DNA of 37,754 nucleotides, from the NCBI GenBank assembly GCA_018671895.1, contig JABHGV010000010.1, positions 1 through 37,754 of the forward strand, written 5' to 3'. Below the pieces are notes generated by a model. It saw only the letters and a program-made list of their open reading frames with translations, did no database searches and was not told the DNA's origin. A program made the translations under genes and the position numbers. Below are positions 16,851 to 26,133 of the stretch, piece after piece. This stretch comes from Rhodospirillaceae bacterium (GTDB lineage: Bacteria; Pseudomonadota; Alphaproteobacteria; Rhodospirillales; JABHCV01). Numbering within the stretch: position 1 is the first letter of the stretch; every line of letters starts with the position of its first letter.

Positions 16851-17896
16851 CCGCCTGTCTGTCGTTTAACGGCGGAGCCCCGTTCGTACCAGCCCTTGCT
16901 GGCGTTGACAATCTTCACCACCGATAGCATCACCGGCACCTCGACCAGCACGCCGACGACGGTCGCTAGTGCCGCGCCCGATTCGAATCCGAACAGGCTG
17001 ATCGCGGTGGCCACTGCCAACTCGAAGAAATTACTGGCACCAATCAGCGCCGAAGGGGCCGCCACGCAATGCTGTTCGCCCGCCGCCCGGTTCAGCAAAT
17101 AAGCAAGACCGGAATTGAAATAGACCTGAATTAAAATGGGCACAGCCAACAGGGCGATGATCAGCGGCTGGGCGATGATCTGTTCGCCTTGAAATCCAAA
17201 CAACATCACCAGTGTCGTCAGCAGGGCGATCAGCGACAGCGGCTGCAATCGCGACAACAGTTTCTCCAGCGCATCTTGTCCACCCCGCTCGAGCGTCTGT
17301 CGACGCAGGGCCTGGGCGACGATGACCGGCACGACAATATAAAGTCCGACCGACAGCAGCAGCGTTTCCCATGGCACGATGATCGCCGACAGCCCCAGCA
17401 ACAAGGCGACGATGGGCGCGAAGGCGAAGACCATGATGGTGTCGTTCAGGGCGACCTGACTTAGGGTGAAATGCGGCTCGCCGTCCGACAGGTTGCTCCA
17501 CACAAAGACCATCGCCGTACACGGAGCGGCGGCCAGAATAATCAATCCGGCGATGTACGAATCGATCTGTTCTGAGGGCAGATAGGGCGCGAACAGGTAG
17601 CCGATAAACAGCCAGCCGAGCGCGGCCATGGAAAATGGCTTGACCGCCCAGTTTATGAATAGCGTCACACCAATGCCGCGCCAGTGATCCCTGACCCGGT
17701 TCAGGGCCTTGAAATCGATCCGCAGCAGCATTGGAATAATCATCAGCCAGACCAACACTGCGACGGGCATGTTGACACGGGCGACTTCCAGCGAGCCGAT
17801 GAACTGGAACAGGCCTGGAAAAAAGTATCCCATCGCCACACCGACGATGATGCACAGCGCAACCCAGATGCTCAGGTATCTCTCGAAAACAGACAT
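16847..17896 (-). CDS. acr3: ACR3-family arsenite efflux transporter
   Basis: A polytopic inner-membrane permease with about ten helices. ACR3 family marks include AAPCTAMVFVWS with its essential cysteine, the following ALNDTIMVFAFAPIV helix and the IGASNFFELAVA segment. It exports As(III) using the proton gradient. I take ATG 17896 (MSVFERYL, 349 residues); an in-frame TTG at 17938 adds 14 residues but has no ribosome site. No arsR, arsC or arsH gene is next to it, so this is a lone exporter here. It faces a hybrid histidine kinase across a 130-170 bp divergent region, and its stop overlaps that of the TauE/SafE gene. Confidence 0.9.
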   Translation of the reverse strand: MSVFERYLSIWVALCIIVGVAMGYFFPGLFQFIGSLEVARVNMPVAVLVWLMIIPMLLRIDFKALNRVRDHWRGIGVTLFINWAVKPFSMAALGWLFIGYLFAPYLPSEQIDSYIAGLIILAAAPCTAMVFVWSNLSDGEPHFTLSQVALNDTIMVFAFAPIVALLLGLSAIIVPWETLLLSVGLYIVVPVIVAQALRRQTLERGGQDALEKLLSRLQPLSLIALLTTLVMLFGFQGEQIIAQPLIIALLAVPILIQVYFNSGLAYLLNRAAGEQHCVAAPSALIGASNFFELAVATAISLFGFESGAALATVVGVLVEVPVMLSVVKIVNASKGWYERGSAVKRQTGG

Positions 17897-18004
17897 TGGA
17901 AGGTTTAGGCCTCTTTCACTGTTTGCTTCTGTATTCAATGACGCGCAAGGCGTGAATACAACAGTTTATTAAAGGGCTTGTCTGGCTAACCGAAATTCAC
18001 AATA

Positions 18005-18010
18005 TATAAT
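18005..18010 (+). promoter_or_regulatory. Candidate -10 element before the hybrid kinase
   Basis: TATAAT matches the sigma-70 -10 consensus exactly, 60 bp before the kinase ATG. No good -35 lies at 16-18 bp; TTGTCT at 17978-17983 is 21 bp away. Low confidence because the stretch is AT-rich. Confidence 0.3.
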
Positions 18011-18069
18011 GTCTTGGGGGGCAGAATTTCGTGCGCCTGAATGATGTTATGGATGGCGGAGCAGGTTAA

Positions 18070-21000
18070 ATGGCGACCAGGCCGACGGATGGGGTCATAA
18101 ATAGAAGTCCCGGTGTTAAGCATGCATCGGCCAACATATCCACGTCGGCGACAGTCTTGATCGGCCTGATTGGCGCGTTCCTGTTGTTCAACTGGACGGC
18201 CAAGGAACAGCAACAACACGCCAAGGAAAAATTTGACGAGTTAAGCCTGCAGGTCGCCATCTCGCTGGGCAGGCAGATCGGGCGCAGTGAAGATTCCTTG
18301 ACCTCGGTAACGGCTTTTTTCTCCGGGTCCAAACATGTCGGCCGTGATGAATTCAGGGTGTTTGTCTCCAGGGCAGTATCCGGGCACGTCGGGGTGCAGG
18401 CTCTGGAATGGATTCCGAAAGTCCCGGATGCCGATCGCGCCATATATGAAGACAAGGCGCGCAAGGAAGGCCTGAAAGATTTTTCTTTCCGCCAGATCGG
18501 CGACGGCGGCTTGGTCGCGGCATCCAGACGGGGTGCGTACTTCCCGGTCTATTATATCGAGCCGATGGCTGGCAATCAGCGCGCCGTGGGCTTTGATCTG
18601 GCATCCAATCCAGTGCGCAAGGCGGCTTTGGAACAAGCCCGCGATACGGGGCAAATGGTGTCGAGCGCCCGGATCACGCTGGTGCAGGAAACGGCGAAAC
18701 AATCCGGCATCCTTGTTTTTGCGCCTATTTATTCCGAAGGCCTTCCGATCCGGACGGTCGATGAAAGGCGCCGGGCTTTGGCTGGCTTTGCCCTTGGTGT
18801 ATTTCGAATTGGTGATTTGCTCGAGGCTTCGATACCGGAGTCGATGTTGGGTGAAGATTTTGTAATCGCACTTTATGACGCATCGGATGCGGACAATCTT
18901 AGCCCCCTGCATCACATCGGGATTGACGATGGCAATCGTGTCCCCAACAGAGGCGATATTGCGGATGATCATCATTTTGAACAGGAGCTTTCCTTCGGCG
19001 GGCGGCAGTGGCATTTGGTCGTGACGCCGAAGAACGGGAAATTGCCGATTGAGCAATCTTGGGTTCCATGGCTCTTGGTGGCAGTGGTGCTTTTCATCAT
19101 GAGTCTGATCGGGGTCTATATCCAGTTGATCATGCGGCGCAGGGAATATGCCGAAATTCTGGTCAACGAACGGACCCGGGAACTGGATTTTCAAAAGTTG
19201 GCACTGGATGAACACGCCATCGTCAGCATCACCGACACCCGGGGCGATATTATCTACGCCAATGATAAGTTCTGCGACATCAGCGGCTACGCTCGCGACG
19301 AGATTATCGGCCAGAACCATCGTATTTTAAGATCAAGCGAGCATACCCCGGAATTCTACGACGACCTGTGGCGCACCATTGCCGCCGGCAAGACATGGCA
19401 GGGCGAAATCAAGAACCTGCAAAAGGGCGGCGGCTATTACTGGGTCAAGGCGACGATTGTGCCGTTCCTGAACGAATTGGGGAAACCGTTTCAATACGTG
19501 GCAATCCGCACCGATATTACCGAGCGTAAAAAGGCAGAAGAAACCCTGCATGAAACGACGGACCGGCTGTTGAATTCACAGCAAATCGCCCATGTCGGTT
19601 CGTGGGATTGGGACATTGTCGGCGGCGGTCTCGAATGGACCGATGAAATTTTCAACATCTTCGGACGCTCGCGCGATGACTTCGATTCCACCTACGAACA
19701 TTTCCTTGAATGCATTTACCCCGATGATCGCGACGAAGTCGTTGCCGCCGTCGGCGCGGCGGTTGAAAGCGATGTTCCGTACGACCTGGAACACCGGATA
19801 TTGCATCCAGATGGCTCTATTCGATACGTCCATGAAATGGGCCGCGTCTACCGGGATGAAGATGGATCCCCGGTTCGCATGCTGGGCATTGTTCACGACA
19901 CGACGGAACGCACTATCCTGGACCGGGCAAAGAATGAATTTGTCTCGACGGTCAGTCACGAACTGCGCACGCCGTTAACCTCGATCAAGGGGTCGCTCGG
20001 CCTGATCAAATCGGGCAACATTGGCGAGTTGCCCGATAAGCTGATGTCGATGTTGAACATCGCCTATAACAATTCCGACCGGCTGGTGCTGCTGATCAAC
20101 GATATTCTTGATATGGAAAAGATTGAAGCCGGCAAGATGGACTTCAACATGTGTCCGATGATTGTCGCCTCACTGCTTGCCGAGGCGATCGAGGCCAACA
20201 AGGGCTACGCCGACGAACATGACGTTACGTTTAAATGCATAGACTGTGATGAAGACTTGCAGGTCAATGGCGACAGGGACCGCCTGATGCAGGCCCTGGC
20301 TAACATCATGTCCAATGCTGCCAAGTTCTCAGGTGAAGGCGGGCAAGTTGAATTGTCCTTAAAGCGCCATGACGGGATGGTTCGCATTGCCGTCAGGGAT
20401 TACGGCGAGGGTATTCCTGAAGCCTTCCGCGACACGATATTCGATAAATTCACCCAGGCGGATTCGTCTGATACCCGTCAGAGTGGCGGCACCGGCCTTG
20501 GCCTCAGCATTACCCGATTGATTGCCGAACGACATAACGGAAATGTCTGCTTTGATACCGAAATCGGTGAGGGGACGACCTTCTACATTGATTTGCCGGA
20601 ACTTCGGGTCGCAACCAGGGTTTCGCAACCCAAGGTCAAGGGCCAGAGCCGCATTCTGATCTGCGAGGATGAAAATGATATCGCGACGTTGCTTGAAATG
20701 ATGCTGACGGAAGCGGGCTACAGCACCCGAACCGCCAGAACCGCAGCCCAAGCCCGGCAAATGCTCGCACAGGGAGACTGCGATGCGATGACCCTGGACC
20801 TGAACCTGCCGGATCAGGACGGCATATCATTGATTCACGAATTGCGAAGCCAGCCGGAAACCCAGTCGCTTCCGATCATCGTCGTCTCGGCTTCGGCCAG
20901 CGATGGCAAGCAGCAGATGAATGGCGACGCCATTGGTATAATCGACTGGATTCAGAAACCCATTGATCGCACACGGCTTGTCGAACGACTGGCCGATGCC

Positions 21001-21378
21001 TTGCGGGCGCGTTCCGGCAGTAAGCCACGCATCTTGCATGTGGAAGACGACGAAAGCATCATTCAGGTGGTCACGTCCCTTGTCGATGAAACGGCGGATA
21101 TCATTCCGGCGATGACGGTCGGGGAAGCCAGAACCATTCTTGAACAGGACACCTTCGATCTTGTCATTCTTGACCTGACGTTGCCCGATGGCGATGGCAG
21201 CGAATTGCTGCCACTGCTCAGCAACGCCGATGGACCGTCGACGCCGGTGGTTATTTTCTCGGCCATGGATGTGTCGCGCGAAACATCCAAAACGATCAGC
21301 GCGGTATTGACCAAGTCACAGACATCCAACGACGAGTTGCTCAGCACCATTCGTTCTGCGATCGAGTCGAGGACGTAG
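18070..21378 (+). CDS. CHASE-PAS-PAS hybrid sensor histidine kinase with two receiver domains
   Basis: 1,102 residues. A first membrane helix (28-42) and a second (about 332-354) bracket a periplasmic CHASE sensor domain (about 85-290). In the cytoplasm come PAS (about 375-490), PAS_3 (about 500-612), a HisKA domain with phospho-acceptor H630 in the SHELRTPLTS box, a HATPase with N749, DYGEGIP from D777 and GGTGLGLS, then receiver one with D910 and receiver two with D1035. It should autophosphorylate on H630 and pass phosphate to D910; no Hpt domain is present. In receiver two the usual conserved lysine lies in VLTKSQ. CHASE domains sense small extracellular molecules; the ligand is unknown. 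GGAG sits about 9 bp before the ATG. No partner regulator is adjacent. Confidence 0.95.
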   Translation: MATRPTDGVINRSPGVKHASANISTSATVLIGLIGAFLLFNWTAKEQQQHAKEKFDELSLQVAISLGRQIGRSEDSLTSVTAFFSGSKHVGRDEFRVFVSRAVSGHVGVQALEWIPKVPDADRAIYEDKARKEGLKDFSFRQIGDGGLVAASRRGAYFPVYYIEPMAGNQRAVGFDLASNPVRKAALEQARDTGQMVSSARITLVQETAKQSGILVFAPIYSEGLPIRTVDERRRALAGFALGVFRIGDLLEASIPESMLGEDFVIALYDASDADNLSPLHHIGIDDGNRVPNRGDIADDHHFEQELSFGGRQWHLVVTPKNGKLPIEQSWVPWLLVAVVLFIMSLIGVYIQLIMRRREYAEILVNERTRELDFQKLALDEHAIVSITDTRGDIIYANDKFCDISGYARDEIIGQNHRILRSSEHTPEFYDDLWRTIAAGKTWQGEIKNLQKGGGYYWVKATIVPFLNELGKPFQYVAIRTDITERKKAEETLHETTDRLLNSQQIAHVGSWDWDIVGGGLEWTDEIFNIFGRSRDDFDSTYEHFLECIYPDDRDEVVAAVGAAVESDVPYDLEHRILHPDGSIRYVHEMGRVYRDEDGSPVRMLGIVHDTTERTILDRAKNEFVSTVSHELRTPLTSIKGSLGLIKSGNIGELPDKLMSMLNIAYNNSDRLVLLINDILDMEKIEAGKMDFNMCPMIVASLLAEAIEANKGYADEHDVTFKCIDCDEDLQVNGDRDRLMQALANIMSNAAKFSGEGGQVELSLKRHDGMVRIAVRDYGEGIPEAFRDTIFDKFTQADSSDTRQSGGTGLGLSITRLIAERHNGNVCFDTEIGEGTTFYIDLPELRVATRVSQPKVKGQSRILICEDENDIATLLEMMLTEAGYSTRTARTAAQARQMLAQGDCDAMTLDLNLPDQDGISLIHELRSQPETQSLPIIVVSASASDGKQQMNGDAIGIIDWIQKPIDRTRLVERLADALRARSGSKPRILHVEDDESIIQVVTSLVDETADIIPAMTVGEARTILEQDTFDLVILDLTLPDGDGSELLPLLSNADGPSTPVVIFSAMDVSRETSKTISAVLTKSQTSNDELLSTIRSAIESRT

Positions 21379-21407
21379 GCTCCCGGCCCCCCCAATATCC
21401 TTGAAGG

Positions 21408-21438
21408 TTGCCAGATGGGTGTTTGATGCGCCTATAAT
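21408..21438 (+). promoter_or_regulatory. Sigma-70-like promoter for the first DUF2189 gene
   Basis: TTGCCA (21408-21413) and TATAAT (21433-21438) are separated by 19 bp. Transcription would start near 21445, just before the AAGGGGG ribosome site of the gene at 21460. Confidence 0.45.
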
Positions 21439-21459
21439 ATAGCAAGGGGGAAATGTTCC

Positions 21460-22266
21460 ATGACCAACAGAAAACCGCCTGAGCGGGATACTGCGCCACA
21501 GGCGAATTTGCTGCCTTATCAGGACCTTATCAACAATGTCACCGTTGAGGACGTCTTCGGCTGGCTTGCCAAGGGCTGGCACGATTTCAAGGCTGGCGGC
21601 CTTGTCAGCCTGGGGTACGGTCTGGTTTTCGTGGTCGCGGCCATTGTCCTGACGGTCGGTTTGTACCTGGCCGGGTTCGAATATCTGATCGCGCCGTTTC
21701 TTGAAGCCTTTCTGTTTATCGGCCCGGCGCTGACGGTCGGCTTTTATGCCATCAGCCGCGAACTGGAACAGGGTAAAAAGATGACGCTGGCAGGCGCGTT
21801 GTGTACGTGGTGCAACAACACCAAGGCCCTGTTGACGTTCGGTCTGGCGCTGGTGATCTTCCTGCTGATCTGGATGCGTCTGGCGGTGATGATTTTCGCC
21901 TTGTCGTTCCCCTACACACCGATGGAGATACAGCCGATCATCAATGCCGTGTTCTTTTCCGGCGAAGGCTACGTTTTTCTGGTTCTTGGCAGCGCCGTCG
22001 GCGCAGTGATGGCGACATTGGTGTTCATGGGGTCAGTGGTGGCACTGCCGATGATTCTCGATCGCGGCGTCGGTTTTGGCCAAGCCCTGGTGGTCAGCTT
22101 TGTGACCGTGATTACCAACTTCCGCGCGATGATGGCGTGGGCAATCATTATCGTCATTGTTACCGGGGCTGGGCTGCTGGCAGGCTTTATCGGCCTTGCC
22201 ATCTCCCTGCCGCTAATTGGTCATGCCAGCTGGCATGCCTATCGGGGGCTGGTTAAACCGGAATAG
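21460..22266 (+). CDS. DUF2189-family membrane protein (copy 1)
   Basis: A 268-residue polytopic inner-membrane protein with about six hydrophobic helices. It matches the DUF2189 family: an early GWLAKGWHDFKAGGLVSLGYG block, FIGPALTVGFYAISRELEQG, and a final LPLIGHASWHAYRGLV. The family has no fixed function but is common near alphaproteobacterial cbb3 oxidase genes. A paralogue with the same blocks lies at the other end of the oxidase region (31226-32008). It ends 119 bp before ccoN with no convincing terminator between, so some ccoN transcription may come through from this gene's promoter. A role in oxidase or haem membrane assembly is an inference from position. Confidence 0.85.
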   Translation: MTNRKPPERDTAPQANLLPYQDLINNVTVEDVFGWLAKGWHDFKAGGLVSLGYGLVFVVAAIVLTVGLYLAGFEYLIAPFLEAFLFIGPALTVGFYAISRELEQGKKMTLAGALCTWCNNTKALLTFGLALVIFLLIWMRLAVMIFALSFPYTPMEIQPIINAVFFSGEGYVFLVLGSAVGAVMATLVFMGSVVALPMILDRGVGFGQALVVSFVTVITNFRAMMAWAIIIVIVTGAGLLAGFIGLAISLPLIGHASWHAYRGLVKPE

Positions 22267-22330
22267 GGGTGTTATCTATCTGATAAATAACAATTATTTT
22301 TTATGTATATTTCACTACCCTAAACATCAT

Positions 22331-22361
22331 CACTTGATATACTCCCCGCCATCATCAAGTG
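22331..22361 (+). promoter_or_regulatory. Inverted repeat in the ccoN leader
   Basis: CACTTGAT (22331-22338) and ATCAAGTG (22354-22361) are perfect inverted copies 15 bases apart, 24 bp before ccoN. Each contains an FNR-type half-site (TTGAT/ATCAA), but the spacing is 15 rather than 4, so it is not a canonical FNR/FixK box. As RNA it would form an 8-bp hairpin near the ribosome site. A second, AT-rich palindrome, TTATC-N5-GATAA, is at 22272-22286. Confidence 0.5.
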
Positions 22362-22385
22362 CCACCTATGAGGAGCCGAAACCCT

Positions 22386-23855
22386 ATGTCCGAGTCTATT
22401 TCTGCTGGCGGAACGGGAACCCCCCAAGAGATCAATTATAACGAAGATGTCGTCAAAAACTTCGTCATTGCGGCGGGATTCTGGGGCGTCGTCGGTATGC
22501 TGGTCGGTGTTGTCATCGCATTCCAGCTGGCTTTCCCGGTCCTGAACCTTGACCTTGAATGGACCACGTTTGGCCGTTTGCGCCCGGTTCATACATCCGG
22601 CGTGATCTTCGCCTTTGGCGGTTCCATTCTTATCGGGTCCAGCCTGTACATCGTGCAACGCACCTGTCAGGCACCCTTGTGGGGTGGCCGTGCACTTGCC
22701 GGATTTGTCTTCTGGGGCTATCAGGCGTTTATCGTCATGGCGGCGCTGGGCTATGTTCTGGGAATTTCCCAGGGCAAGGAATACGCCGAACCGGAATGGT
22801 ACGTGGACCTGTTCCTGACAGTTGTCTGGGTCGTCTATCTGGTGGTCTTCGTCGGCACCGTGCTGAAACGCAACCAGCCGCATATCTATGTCGCCAACTG
22901 GTTCTTCCTGGCCTTCATCCTGACCATTGCGGTACTGCATCTGGTCAATAACGCAGCCGTGCCGGTGTCGTTTATGGGAGCTAAAAGCTACGGCGTCTGG
23001 GCTGGCGTCCAGGACGCCCTGACCCAATGGTGGTATGCCCATAACGCGGTCGGCTTCTTCCTGACCGCCGGGTTCCTGGGCATGATGTACTACTTCATTC
23101 CGAAACAGGCGGACCGCCCGATCTATTCATACCGCCTGTCGGTGGTTCACTTCTGGTCGTTGGTGTTCCTGTATATCTGGGCCGGACCGCACCACTTGCA
23201 TTACACGGCGTTGCCCGATTGGGCACAGACGCTGGGCATGGTGTTCTCGATTGTTCTGTGGATGCCGTCCTGGGGTGGCATGATTAACGGCTTCATGACG
23301 CTGGCCGGTGCCTGGGACAAGCTGCGCACCGATCCGGTCATCCGAATGATGATCACCTCGGTCGGCTTCTATGGCATGAGCACCTTTGAAGGCCCGATGA
23401 TGTCGATCAAGGCCGTCAACTCGCTCAGCCATTACACCGACTGGACCATTGGTCACGTTCACTCCGGCGCTCTTGGCTGGGTCGCGCTGGTCAGCTTTGG
23501 CGCCATGTACTTCCTGGTTCCAAAACTGTGGAAACGGGAACGGCTGTATTCGCTGCAACTGGTGACGCTGCATTTCTGGATCGCTACCGTCGGTATCGTT
23601 CTGTACATCACGTCGATGTGGATTTCGGGAATTATGCAGGGCCTGATGTGGCGCGCATATGATCAGTTCGGCTTCTTGCAGTATTCGTTCATCGAAACGG
23701 TCGAGGCCATGCATCCCTATTACGTGATTCGGGGATTGGGTGGTTTGCTGTTCCTCAGCGGCGCAGTGCTCATGGTTTACAACCTGTGGAAAACGGCGAG
23801 AGGCGATATGCGGGATGAACCCGTTGTCGTGTCTTCGGCCCCCGCACAGGCATAA
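22386..23855 (+). CDS. ccoN: Cytochrome cbb3 oxidase catalytic subunit I
   Basis: 489 residues from ATG 22386, chosen because GAGGAG lies 11 bp upstream and it gives a normal CcoN N-terminus (MSESISAGG); an in-frame upstream GTG and ATG are less likely. CcoN is the membrane subunit that reduces O2 to water at the haem b3-CuB site. All metal ligands are visible: H69 (LRPVH, haem b), H219 (WWYAH, CuB), H269/H270 (GPHH, CuB), H349, H357 and H359 in [13 protein letters not shown] (haems b and b3). About twelve helices are predicted. It heads the ccoNOQP operon, 12 bp before ccoO. Confidence 0.97.
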   Translation: MSESISAGGTGTPQEINYNEDVVKNFVIAAGFWGVVGMLVGVVIAFQLAFPVLNLDLEWTTFGRLRPVHTSGVIFAFGGSILIGSSLYIVQRTCQAPLWGGRALAGFVFWGYQAFIVMAALGYVLGISQGKEYAEPEWYVDLFLTVVWVVYLVVFVGTVLKRNQPHIYVANWFFLAFILTIAVLHLVNNAAVPVSFMGAKSYGVWAGVQDALTQWWYAHNAVGFFLTAGFLGMMYYFIPKQADRPIYSYRLSVVHFWSLVFLYIWAGPHHLHYTALPDWAQTLGMVFSIVLWMPSWGGMINGFMTLAGAWDKLRTDPVIRMMITSVGFYGMSTFEGPMMSIKAVNSLSHYTDWTIGHVHSGALGWVALVSFGAMYFLVPKLWKRERLYSLQLVTLHFWIATVGIVLYITSMWISGIMQGLMWRAYDQFGFLQYSFIETVEAMHPYYVIRGLGGLLFLSGAVLMVYNLWKTARGDMRDEPVVVSSAPAQA

Positions 23856-23867
23856 AGGAAAGACGTC

Positions 23868-24584
23868 ATGCAAGAAAAAATGGAAAAGAACGTCATCCTG
23901 CTGGCCATCGCTACGCTGATTACTATTTCAATTGGCGGATTGGTGCAGTTGGTACCACTTTACGCTCTTGATTCAACGATCGAGGAAGTCGAGGGCATGC
24001 GGCCCTATTCGCCGCTCGAACTGGCTGGGCGTAACATTTATGTGCGCGAGGGCTGCTATCTGTGTCACAGCCAGATGATCCGCCCCTTCCGTGACGAAAT
24101 CGAACGTTACGGCAAGTATTCGCTGGCCGCCGAAAGCATGTACGACCATCCGTTCCAGTGGGGCTCGAAGCGCACCGGACCGGACGTCGCGCGCGTTGGC
24201 GGCAAGTATTCCAACGATTGGCATACGGCCCACATGATCAACCCGCGCAGCGTCGTGCCGGAAAGCATCATGCCGGGCTACCCGTTCATGGCGACAACCG
24301 AACTCAGCTACGATGACGCAGCCGAGCATCTGAAGACCCTGTCCATTGTCGGCGTGCCTTACACGTCTGAACAGGTCGCTTCTGCGGTTGCCGACGTCAA
24401 GGCGCAAGCCACCGGCGAAGGCGATGTCGACGCCATGTTGGCACGTTACCCGAAGGCGGCTGTTGGTGATTTTGATGGCAACCCGGACAAGCTGACGGAA
24501 CTGGATGCGATGATTGCGTATCTGCAAATGCTGGGTCGGTTGGTCGACTACACCAACTACAAACCCGAAATGGACTACAGATAA
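23868..24584 (+). CDS. ccoO: Cytochrome cbb3 oxidase subunit II (mono-haem cytochrome c)
   Basis: 238 residues. An N-terminal uncleaved membrane helix (about 9-30) anchors a periplasmic cytochrome c domain with CYLCH at 63-67 and a probable axial methionine in PESIMPGYPF. The RPFRDEIERYGKYSLA and QWGSKRTGPDVARVGGKYS blocks are family-typical. It carries electrons from CcoP to CcoN. The insert around residues 165-200 (A/D-rich) is a common variable loop. AAAGGAAAG precedes the ATG, and ccoQ follows after 12 bp. Confidence 0.97.
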   Translation: MQEKMEKNVILLAIATLITISIGGLVQLVPLYALDSTIEEVEGMRPYSPLELAGRNIYVREGCYLCHSQMIRPFRDEIERYGKYSLAAESMYDHPFQWGSKRTGPDVARVGGKYSNDWHTAHMINPRSVVPESIMPGYPFMATTELSYDDAAEHLKTLSIVGVPYTSEQVASAVADVKAQATGEGDVDAMLARYPKAAVGDFDGNPDKLTELDAMIAYLQMLGRLVDYTNYKPEMDYR

Positions 24585-24596
24585 GGAGGGCCGAAA

Positions 24597-24767
24597 ATGG
24601 AATGGACGACCATATCCGATATGGCCCGCCCTCTGTGGCTGGTCTGGTTAATGATCATCTTTGTCGGCATCGCGTTTTGGGCGTACAGGCCGGGTAACAA
24701 AGAACGATTTGAAAAAGACGCCCACATTATTTTCGATGAAGAAAAGAACGGAGGCCAACATGGCTGA
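24597..24767 (+). CDS. ccoQ: Cbb3 oxidase small subunit
   Basis: 56 residues, MEWTTISDMARPLWLVWLMI at the start: a single membrane helix (about 11-32) followed by the AYRPGNKERF and FDEEK segments typical of CcoQ/FixQ. CcoQ stabilises the oxidase and is lost or kept variably between species. AAGGAGG lies 6 bp before the ATG. Its last eight bases overlap the start of ccoP. Confidence 0.9.
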   Translation: MEWTTISDMARPLWLVWLMIIFVGIAFWAYRPGNKERFEKDAHIIFDEEKNGGQHG

Positions 24768-25617
24768 ACCGGAGAAAGATGCTCTCAGCGGACGCGAAAC
24801 AACCGGCCATGAATGGGACGGTCTGAAAGAATTGAACACACCATTGCCACGCTGGTGGTTGTGGGTGTTGTACGCGACCATCGTCTGGGCAGTGGCCTAC
24901 ACGGTCGTTTACCCGGCATGGCCGACGCTTAGCGGTTACACCAAGGGGATGATCGATTATTCATCGCGCGGCGAGCTGGCTAAAAATCTGGCCGCTGTTA
25001 AACAAAGTCGCTCGTCATGGATCAACCGGTTCGAGGAATCCTCGGTATCGGAAATCGCAGCTGACAACGATCTGCTGACATATGCCATGGCCGGTGGCCG
25101 TGCCGTGTTTGCCGAAAACTGTGCGCCGTGTCATGCCGCAGCCGGGTCCGGCAGCGTTGGCTATCCCAGCCTCGCCGATGATGACTGGCTGTGGGGTGGC
25201 AAGGTTGACGACATTTACACCAGCATCCGCTATGGCATTCGTTCCGATCATGACGATGCCCGTGTCAGCGACATGCCGGCCTTTGGCGCTGACGAACTGC
25301 TGAACGCTCAGCAGGTCGCCGATGTCACCGCCCATGTTATGTCCCTGTCGGGCGGTAGTGCCGCCAATGCGGCCGGGGCAACGGTGTTCGAAGACGAATG
25401 CGCTGCGTGTCATGGCGAAGACGGAACCGGCAACCGGGAATTGGGTGCGCCCAATCTGGCTGACGCTATCTGGCTGAACGGCAGCGGCGTTGATGCCGTC
25501 AACGCCCAGGTCAAAAATCCGAAGCATGGCGTGATGCCGGCATGGGTTGATCGTCTGGACGATGTCTCGGTCAAACAGGTCAGCGTCTACGTGCACTCCC
25601 TCGGCGGCGGACAGTAA
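24760..25617 (+). CDS. ccoP: Cytochrome cbb3 oxidase subunit III (di-haem cytochrome c)
   Basis: 285 residues from ATG 24760, chosen because GGAGG lies 5 bp upstream and it yields the usual CcoP N-terminus (MAEPEKDALSG...GHEWDGLKELNTPLPRWW). One N-terminal helix (about 31-50) anchors two cytochrome c domains, with haem sites CAPCH at 121-125 and CAACH at 214-218 and axial methionines in SDMPAFG and HGVMPAW. It receives electrons from cytochrome bc1/c and passes them to CcoO. The start overlaps ccoQ by 8 bp; ccoH follows after 12 bp. Confidence 0.97.
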   Translation: MAEPEKDALSGRETTGHEWDGLKELNTPLPRWWLWVLYATIVWAVAYTVVYPAWPTLSGYTKGMIDYSSRGELAKNLAAVKQSRSSWINRFEESSVSEIAADNDLLTYAMAGGRAVFAENCAPCHAAAGSGSVGYPSLADDDWLWGGKVDDIYTSIRYGIRSDHDDARVSDMPAFGADELLNAQQVADVTAHVMSLSGGSAANAAGATVFEDECAACHGEDGTGNRELGAPNLADAIWLNGSGVDAVNAQVKNPKHGVMPAWVDRLDDVSVKQVSVYVHSLGGGQ

Positions 25618-25629
25618 CCGCCCCGGGCC

Positions 25630-26133
25630 ATGGTCGATATCGCAGAACCTCGCAAGAGCGCCTGGATCCCGTGGATTTTTGTCGGGGCCATGGGAGTCGT
25701 CTTTGCCGTCAACGGACTGTTGGTATATTTCGCACTCAGCAGCTGGACCGGCATCGAGACCGAAGGCCATTACAGCAAGGGCGTTGCCTATAACGACACT
25801 CTGGCTGCCGTCGAGAAGCAAAAAGCTCTCGGCTGGGGCGTTCGCTTCAGCGTCTCGCCCGATGGTGGGGCGACGGCACCGGGGGCGTTCAATATCGTTG
25901 CCTCTTATAGCAATACCAATGACACACCGCTTGCCGGGTTGCGTGTGCGCGCCCATCTGATCCGCCCGACCCACGAAGGATACGACCGCCGGGTTGAACT
26001 TCAGTCTTCTTCCGCCGGTGTCTATCAGGGGCAAATTGATGTGCCGCTGCCCGGCCAGTGGGACCTGCGTCTCGTCGCCGCCGACGAAAATGGTAATTCC
26101 CATCAAAGGGTGGAACGCATCCAGGTGCCTTGA
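25630..26133 (+). CDS. ccoH: FixH/CcoH oxidase assembly protein
   Basis: 167 residues. A single N-terminal helix (about 13-36) leads to a periplasmic beta-rich domain with the FixH marks: YSKGVAYN, LGWGVRFSV and an L-RLVAADENG strand near the end. CcoH is a small membrane protein needed for stable cbb3 assembly. It starts 12 bp after ccoP without an obvious ribosome site, so it is probably coupled to the ccoP transcript, and its stop overlaps the ATG of ccoI (TGATG). Confidence 0.9.
   Translation: MVDIAEPRKSAWIPWIFVGAMGVVFAVNGLLVYFALSSWTGIETEGHYSKGVAYNDTLAAVEKQKALGWGVRFSVSPDGGATAPGAFNIVASYSNTNDTPLAGLRVRAHLIRPTHEGYDRRVELQSSSAGVYQGQIDVPLPGQWDLRLVAADENGNSHQRVERIQVP

Noticed and set aside
22334-22358. 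TTGAT ... ATCAA before ccoN as an FNR box
   Set aside because: The spacer is 15 bases instead of 4; reported as an inverted repeat instead.
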